From an uncultured Burkholderiales bacterium (GTDB taxonomy: Bacteria > Pseudomonadota > Gammaproteobacteria > Burkholderiales > Burkholderiaceae), in contig CAMLJY010000073.1 in NCBI GenBank assembly GCA_946480465.1, positions 1-26,330 of the forward strand: 26,330 bases of DNA, written 5' to 3'. Below, piece after piece: positions 1-8,898 of this stretch. Made by a program: the position numbers and the translations under genes. Below the pieces are notes generated by a model. It saw nothing but the letters and a program-made list of their open reading frames with translations. It had not been told where the DNA came from and searched no databases. Within the stretch, counting starts at the first letter, position 1. Every line of letters begins with the position of its first letter.

Positions 1-293
1 GGAAGCCGGGGCAGTCGGGGCTGAAAGAGACCAAGACCAAGGGGATGCAGATGAGCCACAAGTGGATTGCCCGCAACCTTCCCGACGAGCAACTGACCGC
101 TGCAGGACTCGAATTGCTGGACTCCGTACAAGCGGCGTATCGCAAGCGAATCAGGAAGTTCACTCCACCGTACTCGCGTTGGATACTCATGGTGACTGGG
201 CGGCAGAAGCACCTTCACGAACGAGGACAGGGGCATCAACACGAGATTCAGCCTCCATTGGTCATACTGCCCGAAGCCGTACTCATGGAATAA
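1..293 (+). CDS. C-terminal fragment of a polymorphic nuclease toxin, probably PoNe-type T6SS effector (partial at 5' end)
   Basis: The reading frame is open from base 3 to the TAA at 291-293, so the gene begins before the window and only about 96 C-terminal residues are seen. Near the visible start is a K-E-T-K-T-K-G-M-Q-M-S-H-K-W-I stretch. It resembles the Lys/Gln-rich end of the PD-(D/E)xK nuclease core in contact-dependent and T6SS polymorphic toxins (typical form: ExK, then Q-M-S-x-x-W-I). The next gene, 6 bp downstream, looks like a PoNi immunity protein, which makes a PoNe DNase the best reading. PoNe toxins are delivered into rival bacteria and damage DNA. The delivery domain (Rhs, PAAR, VgrG or other) lies outside the window, so the secretion route is inferred. 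An internal ATG at 45 is not a likely true start. Confidence 0.6.
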   Translation, partial: KPGQSGLKETKTKGMQMSHKWIARNLPDEQLTAAGLELLDSVQAAYRKRIRKFTPPYSRWILMVTGRQKHLHERGQGHQHEIQPPLVILPEAVLME

Positions 294-299
294 GCCACG

Positions 300-1334
300 G
301 TGAACCACATTCCGCCTATCCCTCAGCCGACCTTCTTGAATACTCGCCGCAGCATTCTTCTCGGTTATCCTCGCTACGCGAAGCTGCTTGGAGACATCAC
401 CGAAAACTTCGATGACATCAGCTCCGATGAGCTGGCGCAAGCTGCGCGGACTCCTGGCGTTACAGCAGCGGACGTTTCTGCGTCAGCTCAAGCACGCGCG
501 TGGGATGCCGTCACGTACCTGCACCTTCAGTATTCGGCGGGGGTTTGCCCAGAAGACCTTACGCGATTCATCGAGGACGCAATGTCATATTGGGATGAAT
601 ACGCGTCATATCATTGCCTATTTCATTGCTCCCCCCAGGCCGGTGGACGCAAAGTTCCCCACATCGACCTCCACGACAAGGACTATTGGGACGCCATCCG
701 GCTGACTTGCTTCGCCATCCTGCTCGGCCACACCGATCTGCTGCCGCGCATCGCTGCCCTGTGGGACTACGAGAACGACGACATGGACGGCCTGCTGGAG
801 CGTCTTGTCGCTCCATTCGTCCCAGGCCGGGCGCCGCCGCCCGATTCGTGCACCCGCCACCTGCCGTACTTCAAGCTGCTGAAGGTCTTCGCCGCCGATC
901 CCGGGAAGCGCCCGTCGCTGATGGCCAAGTACATGGACGAGTGGTACACGGCAAGCCGGCGGGAGCCGTATTACGAATCGCACACCAAGGGCCGGGACCA
1001 CAGCTTCCTGGGCTACTGGAGCTTCGAGGCGGCCGCCGTTGCCTACGTGCTCGACATCGACGACGCGAGCTTCCGCGATCACGAGTTCTACCCGCGCGAC
1101 CTGGCCGACTTCGCGCGCAGCCTGCCGCGTCCCGCAGCGCTGGGCGGCGCGCCGGTCGGCAGCTCCGATGGTTCGCGCTTGCGCTGCCCGGCCGGCCAGC
1201 CTTGCCCGCGCACAGGCTATTGGTTCACTCCTGCCCGCCTCGACTCCCGCCGCCTGTTCCAGCAAGGCGAAGTCATGCCCGAAGCTGGCGGCGACTACGG
1301 CGTCACCATCTGGCAGTGGGACACCCAACAGTGA
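300..1334 (+). CDS. PoNi-type immunity protein (DUF1910/DUF1911-like) with an extra C-terminal CPxxGxW module
   Basis: This 344-residue, probably cytoplasmic protein is predicted to bind and neutralise the toxin encoded just upstream. It starts at GTG 300, 6 bp after the toxin stop. Residues about 233-272 (F-L-G-Y-W-S-F-E-A-A-A-V-A, then Y-P-R-D-L-A-D) match the well-known DUF1911 signature of PoNi proteins, where an aromatic, acidic helix faces the nuclease. Residues about 302-344 form a separate short block (C-P-R-T-G-Y-W-F-T-P, then G-E-V-M-P and T-I-W-Q-W-D), which I recall from other T6SS-associated immunity proteins. GC rises within the gene: 29/60 at 541-600 against 45/60 at 1081-1140, counted by hand. 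The 5' half therefore looks exchanged together with the toxin tip. The immunity call rests on motif and position. Confidence 0.75.
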   Translation: MNHIPPIPQPTFLNTRRSILLGYPRYAKLLGDITENFDDISSDELAQAARTPGVTAADVSASAQARAWDAVTYLHLQYSAGVCPEDLTRFIEDAMSYWDEYASYHCLFHCSPQAGGRKVPHIDLHDKDYWDAIRLTCFAILLGHTDLLPRIAALWDYENDDMDGLLERLVAPFVPGRAPPPDSCTRHLPYFKLLKVFAADPGKRPSLMAKYMDEWYTASRREPYYESHTKGRDHSFLGYWSFEAAAVAYVLDIDDASFRDHEFYPRDLADFARSLPRPAALGGAPVGSSDGSRLRCPAGQPCPRTGYWFTPARLDSRRLFQQGEVMPEAGGDYGVTIWQWDTQQ

Positions 1335-1409
1335 AGCGTGCGGCGCCCATCCGGTCACGCGCGAGTGGGGTAATCGCCTGCATTCGTGCTGCCGCCATCG
1401 ACTTTGGCC

Positions 1410-2285
1410 ATGAGCGTGGACCACGACACCCTGGAGACGATTTGCCTTTTGCGATTGGCTTTCCCGCTTGATCGACCGTCCAGACGGGCCGAGAACGGCC
1501 ACGCGCTGTTGTCGGCCATTGCCGAGCTGCGCGGGGGGCAGTTGCTGGAAGAACGTTATCTCGGCCATGCCATGCACCACCGGGTGCGCTGTGGCGCGGG
1601 GCACGCATTCTCGTCGGCGGCCTATGGACTGATTCGTGGCAAATGGTGCGTGGCGTGCGCGCATGACGGTCGACGCCTGAGCCTGCAACTGGCGCATGAA
1701 GAGGCGCAGGCGCGCGGTGGACGGTGCCTGTCGCGGCGCTACGTCAACCAGCGAACCAAGCTGGAATGGCAGTGCGCGCACGGGCATCGCTGGCGGACGA
1801 TCCTGGACAACGTTCGACGCAGCGGCACCTGGTGCCCGGCGTGCGCCGGCCAGCCGGGCCCGCGCGAGATGCTGCGGCGCATTCGGGCCGCAGCCGAGGA
1901 ACGGGGCGGCCGCCTGTTGACGTTCGACTACGTCAACGCGCAAAGCAAGCTGCGATTCCGGTGTGCGAAGGGCCATGAATGGCTGGCATCGCGTGCGTCA
2001 AGGGTGACGCATGGGGTCTGGTGTCCTCGCTGCGCGCATCCCACGCCGGAGGAACAGTACGAGCGCCTGCGCGAAGTGGTGCGGCGCCATGGCGGCGAGT
2101 TGCTGAGCCGCCGCTATGTCAACAGCACGACGAAGATCCACGTGCGCTGCCACAAAGGGCACGAATGGAAAGCGCTCTCCAATACCCTCTTCGGCGGCGC
2201 ATGGTGCGCCCAGTGCCATCACGAAAGCCGGCGCGTGCGCAAGGGCGCGAACGCGCGGAGGCGGCGCCGCGATCCCATCGATTGA
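1410..2285 (+). CDS. Tandem zinc-binding repeat protein (four C-x3-H ... C-x2-C units), function unknown
   Basis: The 291-residue protein contains four repeats starting near residues 41, 102, 165 and 227. Each reads roughly GG-x-L-L-(S/E)-x-x-Y ... C-x3-H-W/F-x13-14-W-C-x2-C. In repeat 1 the ligands are C61, H65, C80 and C83. The C-x3-H-x14-15-C-x2-C spacing is kept in all four, so each unit probably binds one zinc in a treble-clef or zinc-ribbon fold. This is similar in style to the DUF4379/DUF723 'probable zinc-ribbon' domains found in phage and giant-virus proteins. No nuclease or other enzyme domain is visible. A basic C-terminal tail (R-R-R-R-R-D) suits nucleic-acid binding, which is inferred. 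ATG 1410 is chosen; GTG 1386 in frame is the alternative, and neither has a clear ribosome-binding site. The gene follows the PoNi gene by 75 bp and may be cargo of the same effector island. Confidence 0.7.
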   Translation: MSVDHDTLETICLLRLAFPLDRPSRRAENGHALLSAIAELRGGQLLEERYLGHAMHHRVRCGAGHAFSSAAYGLIRGKWCVACAHDGRRLSLQLAHEEAQARGGRCLSRRYVNQRTKLEWQCAHGHRWRTILDNVRRSGTWCPACAGQPGPREMLRRIRAAAEERGGRLLTFDYVNAQSKLRFRCAKGHEWLASRASRVTHGVWCPRCAHPTPEEQYERLREVVRRHGGELLSRRYVNSTTKIHVRCHKGHEWKALSNTLFGGAWCAQCHHESRRVRKGANARRRRRDPID

Positions 2286-2336
2286 TCACGCTCGACGCCG
2301 GGCTCGCTTGCCGGTGGAAGAGGCAGTCATTCGTCG

Positions 2337-5300
2337 TCAACCCCACACCCAGCTCCACACCAGGTCCAGCGCCGTTTCCTCGCCGGCCTGAACCCGCACC
2401 GTGAGCCGCCGCGCCACCTTGTAGACCAGCTCCCAGCTGCCGCCGGTGGCGTCCAGGCTTTGGGCGTAGCCGACGTAGAAGCGCTCGGAGATCTGCTTGC
2501 CCAGCGACACCACCGCGTCGCTCAGGCCGCCGGATTCGCCGCGGCCGACCGAGATCGTGTCCAGGCCCAGCCTCTTGGCGACGCCCTCGCCGCCGGCGCT
2601 GCCGCGCTGGCCGGCCAGCAACGCCAGCGCGGCGCGCTGCAGGATGGCGCTCTGGTCGCTGGCCAGTCCCGCGCTGGAGCGGCCCAGGGTCAGCCAGCTC
2701 AGCTTGTCCAGCTCCGACATCTCCGGCGTGGAGAAGAGCCTGACGCGCGGGCTCTGCGCCGTGCCGCCGATGGCCACGCCGACTTCCACGTCGCGCAGGT
2801 CGGCCCGCACCGCCTGGATGTCCAGCCGCGGATTGGCCACCGGACCGACGAAGGTGACCAGGCCGCGGTCGATGCGCAGCTTCTCGCCATAGGCTTCGTA
2901 GGTGCCGCCCACGGTGCGCACGGTGCCGTCGACGTCCAGAACGCCGCCCGGTGCACTGAGCCGCAGGTCGCCGGCCAGCAGCGTGTTCACGCCCTTGCCG
3001 CGCACGCGCAGCTGCTGCCCCAGGTCCACCCGCAGGTCCAGCTGCACGGGGCGCGCGGGCGGTGCCGAGCCGGTTTTCGCGCGGCGCTCCGGGCGGCCGG
3101 GCGTAGGACCGTCGATGACGCGTACGTCCTTTGATAGCTCCGGTGCCTCGCCGCGGCCCAGGTCGATCAGGCCCTGGTCGACCTGGAGGCGGCCCTGCAC
3201 GGCGATGCGCTGGTGCTGCAGCTGCAGCGTGGCCTGCCCGCTCAGGTCGAGCAGCCGGTCGACCCGGCCCAGGGCCCGGAAGCGATCGGCGGTGAGGACG
3301 ACGCGGGCCTGCGGCTCGGCCCCGAAGCGCGCCTCGCCCTGCGCCCGCAGCTGCCCGTCGCCGGCACGGGCGCTGAAGCGCTCGATGCGGGCGCCGTCGC
3401 CGTCCAGCGTGGCCAGCAGCTCGCCGCCGTTCACCCGCACGCCTTCGACGAAGTTGCTCACACCCAGCTCGCTGCCGCGCACCGTGCCGCGGTAGGTCGG
3501 CGCGCCGAGGCGGCCGCCGAGCTGGACCCCGGCCGAGAGCCGGCCTGACAGGCGCCAGCCCACCGGGAGGCGGCCGTCGTAGGCGCCGAGGTCGTCGATG
3601 CGCAGCCGCACCTGGCCGTCGATCGGCGTTTCCGCGCCGGGCCACGGATTTCGTGCATCGGTCTGCGCGGTGACGCGGGCCTCCGCCACGCCGATCTGGC
3701 TGGCCGCCGCCCGCAGGTCGCCGCGCCAGCGGGTGCCGCGCGCCTGCACGCTGGCTCTCAGTTCGGACAGGCCCAGCGGGCGGCGCCGGTCGCCCTGCAT
3801 CATCGACAGGTCGCCCCCATGCCGCTGCACGACCAGGTCGGCCCGCAGCGCCGGCGCGGTGCGCACCATGGCGCGGGCCGAGACGGCGAGGTCGCCGCTC
3901 CATCCCAGGCCGGGCTGCAGCCGCGCCAGCACCGGGGCGACGCGCAGCGGGTCCAGCGTGACGTCGACGTCCAGCTGGGCCGGGGTGCTGGTGCCGCCGG
4001 CATCGCGGCCGGCCTGCCAGGCCAGGCGGGACCAGCGCAGGCTGCTGGCGAGCAGCACCGCCCTGCCCGGCTGCACCACCAGGCGCGCCGGCCGGGCCCC
4101 GGTGTCGGCCTGCCAGTCGAGCTGCACGCCGGTGCTGCGCAACAGCGGCTCGGGGCTTTCCGCGCGCTGCAGCAGCAGCGAGTCGATGCGGCCACGCCAG
4201 CCGGCGATGGACAGCGGATCGCCATCGCTGCCGTGCCGCAGCGCACCCGAGGCGGTCAGTGCGATGCGGGTGCGCGGGCCCTGGGCCGGCGCGCCGCGGG
4301 CGCCGGCGGGCACGGTGGCCGTGTCTTTCGCCGGCGCGGCGGCGGCGCCTTGCAGCGTGTCGGCCCAGGCGGGCGGCGCGGCGGCGATCTCGGACCGCAG
4401 GGCCAGCCGGTGGCTCTCGGCGGTGCCGCTCACTTCTATAGATAGGGAAGGCGCCCGCCGCACCTGCTCGCTGGCGTGCAGCTGCAGGTCGGCGAGCGTG
4501 GCGTTGCCGGCCATGGGCGCGCCCGGCGCGGTGCCCAGGTCCCAGCGTGCGGCGGCGCGGCGCGCGCGTCCGCCCGGGAAGGCCACGGCCTCGGCGCGCA
4601 GCTCGCCCTGGGTGCGCAGCCGCGGCCAGCGGCCATCGGCGACGGCCCGTGCCTGCAGCGAACCGGCGCTGGCCGGCGGGGCCGCGCTGCGCCATGCCCG
4701 GCCAGCGCGCGGCGCCGCGCTGCCGGGTGTCCCCGGCGCAAAGGCCTGCCACAGCGGCGCCAGGCGGTTCAGTGCCGGTGCGTCGACGCGGGCCGACCAG
4801 TGGTCGCGCGCCGGCTCGGTGGCGAGCCGGCCTTCGGCGTTCATCCGGTTGCCCGCGGCCTCGGCCTGAAGGCTCAGCTGCAGCCCGTCCGCTGCGCTGC
4901 TGCGCAGCCGGGCTTCACCCTGCAGCGGCACGCCGGCCAGCACGCTGGCGGTCAGGTGCAGGTCGGCGCGGCCGCGCAGGCCGGGCGGTAGCAGCACGCC
5001 GGGCGTGGCGGTGGGCGACGCTGCGGCGGGCGCGGCCCGCCGCAGCGGGCCCGGGGATGGGGGGCCTGAGGCGGTGGTCGCGGCCCAGGCCAGGTCGACA
5101 TCGGCCTCGCCGTTCAGGCGGCTGGGCGCGCGGCGCAACGCCGAGCCGGCGCGGCCCGGCCACCACGGACGGGGGTCGAAGCCGGCCAGCTTCAGCCCGC
5201 CGCGGGCCTGCCAGTCGGCGCTGGCGGAGGCGCGCTGCAGCCGCCCTTTCGCTTCGGCGCGGGCATTGCCCTGGCGCACGAGCAAGCGCTTCAGGTCGAT

Positions 5301-6857
5301 CGCGAGCGCGCCGCCCGCGCCGCTGGCCAGCTCGCCGGCGGCCTGCAGCAGCACCGGAGCGCCGGGGGCTCGGTCCAGCAGGCGGCCGCTCACATCGGAG
5401 GTCATGGAGACCTGCCGGCGCGCAGGGCCGGGAGCACCGGGCGGCGTGGCGCTGCCGTCGAGCGTGACGCGGCCGTCCAGCTGCATCGGCATCACGCGGG
5501 TGTCCAGCCGGTCCGGGCGCAGGCCGTGCAGCGCCAGGCCCAGTTGCCAGGCGCCGTCGGCGCGCCACTGTCCCTGGCCTTGCACGCGCCCGGCGGGCTG
5601 CGCGGCGTCGCCCAGCTCGGCGTCCAGGCTTTCCAGCCGCGCCTGGCGGCGATCGCGCGGGTCGGCCTGCAGCGTCAGCTGCAGCCGGCGCGCGGGCAGC
5701 AGGCCGCTGCTCCACGCGCCTGGGCGGCCGTTCTGGAGGCGCGCCTGGGCCTGCAGCGGTGTTTCGGCATCGGCCATCGCCAGCACCACCTCACCCGACA
5801 GCGCGGTGCGCGGCGCGCCGGCCATCAGCGCGCCCAGGTCCAGGGCCTGCACGCGCGCGTTCAGCCGCGCCAGCGGCCACGCGGCGAAGGGCTGCAGCAC
5901 GGCATCGATGTCCAGCGTCTGCACCGGCTCGGCCTGCACGCGCAGCCGCCCCTGCAGCTGCGATCGGGCCAGCGGGCCGGCCAGGCGGAGCCGGGCGTCC
6001 CACGGCGGCAGCGTGGTGGCCGCCGGGGCGGATGCCGCGGGGGCGGCCGCCGGTGGCGCTGGGCTCGCGTCCGCCGGTTGCGCCAGGGTCAGCGCGACGT
6101 CGGCCGGCATCGGTGCCTCGGCGCCCACCTGCACGTGCCCGGCCAGGCGCAGCGGGCCGCGGGTGAGCGCCAGGCCATCGATGCGGTGGCGCACCAGGTC
6201 CGCGGGCAGGCCGGTCGCCGGTGAAGCACGGCCGCCTGGGGCCGCCGGCGTGGTTGCGCCGCCGCCCGCCGGCCGTCCGCCCAGGTGGATGCGCGCGCGC
6301 AGGCCCTGCAGCGGCGCATCGCCCAGCGCGGCGGACTGCAGTTGATCCAGCGCGAACTGCCGCACCACCAGCTCCACCGGCAGCTTCAGGTGCCGGGGCG
6401 GTGGACGGGCATTGCGCTGCGGGCGCTCGGGCAGCGTCAGCCGGGCTTCGCGCGCGGCCAGGCGGTCGAACCACACCAATGCCCAGGCCCCCGGCACCTC
6501 GCTGCGGTAGATGCCCAGGCCCTGCCACGCCACGTCGGCCAGGCGCAGCTCGCCGCCCTCGCCGAAGCGCCAGGTGACGGCGTCGGCACCGAAGTCGCCG
6601 ATCAGGCGGCCGCGCGGGTTCACCACCTCGACGCCGGGCAGCCGCGCCAGCAGCCAGGCGCTGCCCCGCTCGTTGCGCAGCACCCACCAGGCGCCGCCGG
6701 CGATGACCAGCAAAGCGAGCGTCAGCAGCGCCGCGGCGCCGCCCGCCCACCAGCGCCACGCCCGGTGGCGGCGTGGCGCCATCGCCGGTGCCGGCGCCGC
6801 GGCCTCCGGTCCCGGGCCGGCCGCGTCAGGCGGGGGAGCGCTGGGCGGGCCGTTCAT
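2337..6857 (-). CDS. tamB: Translocation and assembly module subunit TamB (DUF490 family)
   Basis: The 1506-residue protein has a cytoplasmic, Pro/Ala-rich N-terminus, one membrane anchor at about residues 35-60 (W-W-A-G-G-A-A-A-L-L-T-L-A-L-L-V-I-A), and then a very long repetitive beta-strand region with Ala/Pro-rich linkers. It ends in a conserved DUF490/TamB domain, with hallmark text such as S-P-x-V-R-L-F-S-T-P-E-M and L-S-W-L-T-L-G-R, and finishes in aromatic residues. TamB proteins span the periplasm as a beta-taco groove. They work with TamA in assembly of some outer-membrane proteins and, with other AsmA-like proteins, in phospholipid transport to the outer membrane. The start codon lies 6 bp after the tamA stop on the same strand, so the two are an operon. 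Length is somewhat above the E. coli protein (about 1260), as is common in betaproteobacteria. Confidence 0.95.
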   Translation of the reverse strand: MNGPPSAPPPDAAGPGPEAAAPAPAMAPRRHRAWRWWAGGAAALLTLALLVIAGGAWWVLRNERGSAWLLARLPGVEVVNPRGRLIGDFGADAVTWRFGEGGELRLADVAWQGLGIYRSEVPGAWALVWFDRLAAREARLTLPERPQRNARPPPRHLKLPVELVVRQFALDQLQSAALGDAPLQGLRARIHLGGRPAGGGATTPAAPGGRASPATGLPADLVRHRIDGLALTRGPLRLAGHVQVGAEAPMPADVALTLAQPADASPAPPAAAPAASAPAATTLPPWDARLRLAGPLARSQLQGRLRVQAEPVQTLDIDAVLQPFAAWPLARLNARVQALDLGALMAGAPRTALSGEVVLAMADAETPLQAQARLQNGRPGAWSSGLLPARRLQLTLQADPRDRRQARLESLDAELGDAAQPAGRVQGQGQWRADGAWQLGLALHGLRPDRLDTRVMPMQLDGRVTLDGSATPPGAPGPARRQVSMTSDVSGRLLDRAPGAPVLLQAAGELASGAGGALAIDLKRLLVRQGNARAEAKGRLQRASASADWQARGGLKLAGFDPRPWWPGRAGSALRRAPSRLNGEADVDLAWAATTASGPPSPGPLRRAAPAAASPTATPGVLLPPGLRGRADLHLTASVLAGVPLQGEARLRSSAADGLQLSLQAEAAGNRMNAEGRLATEPARDHWSARVDAPALNRLAPLWQAFAPGTPGSAAPRAGRAWRSAAPPASAGSLQARAVADGRWPRLRTQGELRAEAVAFPGGRARRAAARWDLGTAPGAPMAGNATLADLQLHASEQVRRAPSLSIEVSGTAESHRLALRSEIAAAPPAWADTLQGAAAAPAKDTATVPAGARGAPAQGPRTRIALTASGALRHGSDGDPLSIAGWRGRIDSLLLQRAESPEPLLRSTGVQLDWQADTGARPARLVVQPGRAVLLASSLRWSRLAWQAGRDAGGTSTPAQLDVDVTLDPLRVAPVLARLQPGLGWSGDLAVSARAMVRTAPALRADLVVQRHGGDLSMMQGDRRRPLGLSELRASVQARGTRWRGDLRAAASQIGVAEARVTAQTDARNPWPGAETPIDGQVRLRIDDLGAYDGRLPVGWRLSGRLSAGVQLGGRLGAPTYRGTVRGSELGVSNFVEGVRVNGGELLATLDGDGARIERFSARAGDGQLRAQGEARFGAEPQARVVLTADRFRALGRVDRLLDLSGQATLQLQHQRIAVQGRLQVDQGLIDLGRGEAPELSKDVRVIDGPTPGRPERRAKTGSAPPARPVQLDLRVDLGQQLRVRGKGVNTLLAGDLRLSAPGGVLDVDGTVRTVGGTYEAYGEKLRIDRGLVTFVGPVANPRLDIQAVRADLRDVEVGVAIGGTAQSPRVRLFSTPEMSELDKLSWLTLGRSSAGLASDQSAILQRAALALLAGQRGSAGGEGVAKRLGLDTISVGRGESGGLSDAVVSLGKQISERFYVGYAQSLDATGGSWELVYKVARRLTVRVQAGEETALDLVWSWVWG

Positions 6858-6863
6858 CGGGCA

Positions 6864-8738
6864 TCAGAACGACATGCCGGCGCTCAGGTGCACCCGGACC
6901 TTGCGTTCCTCGACGCCGTAGGCGACGTCGAACTTCAAGGGCCCGACGGGGCTGCGGTAGCGCACGCCGACGCCCACGCCCACCTTCGGCCGCAGCTCGC
7001 CGAAGCGCGCCGCCGCGTCGCCGGCATCGACGAAGGCCGCGCCCCACACCTGCGGCAGGCGCCGCGAGACCGGCCGTGCGACCTCGGCGCTGACGGTCAG
7101 CAGCGAGCGGCCGCTGGTGACCGTGCCGTTCACCACCGGCCCCAGGCTGCGGTAGTCGTAGCCACGCACCGATTCGTCGCCGCCGGCGCGGAACAGCATC
7201 GTGTCCGGCACGCCGACGCGGCGTTTCGCGAACACCTGGCCCAGCTCCAGCCGTGCGGTGGCATGCCACTGGTTGGGCAGCGGGTGGAACAGCATGGCGC
7301 GGCCGTAGGCGCGGGCCACGGGGCCGCTGTCGGCGGTGCTGCTGCGCGAGTAGCCGGCGGCGCCCTGCAGCAGCACCGCATGGCCGCGCGTGGGCAGCAG
7401 CAGGCTGTCGACGTGGCGCCGGTTGACGCTGACATTGGCCGTCAGCGCCTGGGCCCGGCTGTTGCCGAGCGGTGCGCGCACCCGGGTGTTCTGGTATTCG
7501 GCGTAGACCTGGCGCTCCAGCCGTGGGTCTTCCCAGGCGCGGCCGGCGCGCAGCCGCAGCGCGTCGCGGTGCTCGTCCTCGCCGCGCCAGCGCTCGATGT
7601 CGCCGGCGATCAGGTTGCGCCGGAATCCTGGCTTGGGATAGGAGCGGTAGTCGAACTCCAGCGCCCGCCGCTGCGGCCCCAGCTCCAGCTTGTTCTGCGT
7701 GGTCCAGCGCAGGCCGAAGGGCTGGCGGTGCGTGTGCTCGATGGAGCCGCGCACGCCGGTGTCGGTGCTGGCGCCGACGCCCAGCGTCAGTTTCTGCAGC
7801 GGCTGCTCCTGCACCCGCACGGTCACCGGCGCGGCGGCGGCGCGCCGGGGGTCGGTGTCGATTTCGGCCACCGCGCCCTCGAAGAGGCCGGTGCGCACCA
7901 GTCGTTCCTGCAGGTCGATCAGGCCCCGCTCGCTGTAGGGCATGCCGGGCGCGAACGGCGCCACGTTGCGCACCGCCCGCTCGTCGTAGCGCTGCAGGCC
8001 TTCGATGCGCAGTTCGCCGTAGTGGAACAGCGGGCCGCTTTGCGCGGTGGCGGCCAGCCGGGCCTGCTGCTCGCGGCTCGTCACCGCGGCATCGGTGGCC
8101 GACCACACCGCGGTGGGGTAGCCGCCGGCATGCAGGCGGCCCAGCGTGGCGTTCTTCGCGTCGGTCCAGGCTTCCTGCCGGAAAGGCGCGCCCGGCGGCA
8201 GCGGCCACTCGGCGTGGAGCTGCCTGACCAGCGACTGCGCCCCGGGCTGCCCGGCATCCGCGCGCTGGCGCAGCTCGCCCTGGAATTCCAGCCGCACATC
8301 CTGCACGCGCGTGCGCGGACCGGGCTGCACCGCCACCCGCACCAGTGGCAGTCCGGCCGCATCGGCCGGCAGGCGCTCGACCGCCACCAGGGGACTGAAG
8401 TAGCCCTCGGTCGCCAGCAGCGCGCGCGCCTGCTCCGGGGCCTGCGCCACCAGGCGGTCCAGCTCGGCGCCGGTGAGGCCCTCGCGCGCCGGCGCATCGC
8501 GGAAGCGCGCCAGGTCCAGGTGCTGCGCCAGCAGCTCGCGCAGCGCTCCCGGCGCCTGCACCTCCAGCCGATAGCGCGCACGACGCTCGTCCACGCCGGC
8601 GGCGCTGGCCCCCTGCTCGTCGGTCTTCTTGCCGCCGCGCAGCAGGCCGCAGCCGGCCACCGAGCAGGCCAGGATCAGCACGAAGCCGCGCACCGCTGCA
8701 GCACAGGAATGCATGGGCCGCAGCGGAGCAACCGTCAT
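6864..8738 (-). CDS. tamA: Outer-membrane Omp85-family protein TamA, probably with a lipoprotein-type signal
   Basis: The 624-residue product has an N-terminal signal, three POTRA-like segments over roughly residues 50-280, and a C-terminal 16-strand barrel of the Omp85/BamA type. Recognisable barrel text includes G-G-D-E-S-V-R-G-Y-D-Y (the conserved V-R-G-Y loop that reaches into the barrel) and a final strand ending in M-S-F, a typical C-terminal aromatic beta-signal for BAM. TamA pairs with TamB, encoded next. The frame is open upstream to 8894, but a signal peptide is only reached from ATG 8738 or, eight residues later, ATG 8714. The stretch F-V-L-I-L-A-C-S-V-A-G-C could be a lipobox with the Cys lipidated. 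Neither start has a strong ribosome-binding site. E. coli TamA is 577 residues, so the length fits. Confidence 0.93.
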   Translation of the reverse strand: MTVAPLRPMHSCAAAVRGFVLILACSVAGCGLLRGGKKTDEQGASAAGVDERRARYRLEVQAPGALRELLAQHLDLARFRDAPAREGLTGAELDRLVAQAPEQARALLATEGYFSPLVAVERLPADAAGLPLVRVAVQPGPRTRVQDVRLEFQGELRQRADAGQPGAQSLVRQLHAEWPLPPGAPFRQEAWTDAKNATLGRLHAGGYPTAVWSATDAAVTSREQQARLAATAQSGPLFHYGELRIEGLQRYDERAVRNVAPFAPGMPYSERGLIDLQERLVRTGLFEGAVAEIDTDPRRAAAAPVTVRVQEQPLQKLTLGVGASTDTGVRGSIEHTHRQPFGLRWTTQNKLELGPQRRALEFDYRSYPKPGFRRNLIAGDIERWRGEDEHRDALRLRAGRAWEDPRLERQVYAEYQNTRVRAPLGNSRAQALTANVSVNRRHVDSLLLPTRGHAVLLQGAAGYSRSSTADSGPVARAYGRAMLFHPLPNQWHATARLELGQVFAKRRVGVPDTMLFRAGGDESVRGYDYRSLGPVVNGTVTSGRSLLTVSAEVARPVSRRLPQVWGAAFVDAGDAAARFGELRPKVGVGVGVRYRSPVGPLKFDVAYGVEERKVRVHLSAGMSF

Positions 8739-8898
8739 GCCCGCGACAGCTGAACGTCGGTGTATCGATCTGTCCTGCCGCCTTGCCGATAACGGCATGG
8801 GAACGTAGAGTCCCGCTCCGTCGACCGATGCCCGCAAGAAGGCCCGGCGGCGGGACCGGGACGGCGGCGAACAACGGCGCCGCCGCCCCGGCATCGCG

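Noticed and set aside
2119..4752. An 877-residue minus-strand open frame inside tamB
   Set aside because: It overlaps the clear tamB frame on the same strand, is nearly all Ala/Arg/Gly/Pro, and runs past the end of tamB into a plus-strand gene.
6285..8753. An 822-residue plus-strand open frame
   Set aside because: It lies antisense to tamA and the start of tamB and has the biased Ala/Arg/Gln/His composition of a shadow frame, with no domain text.
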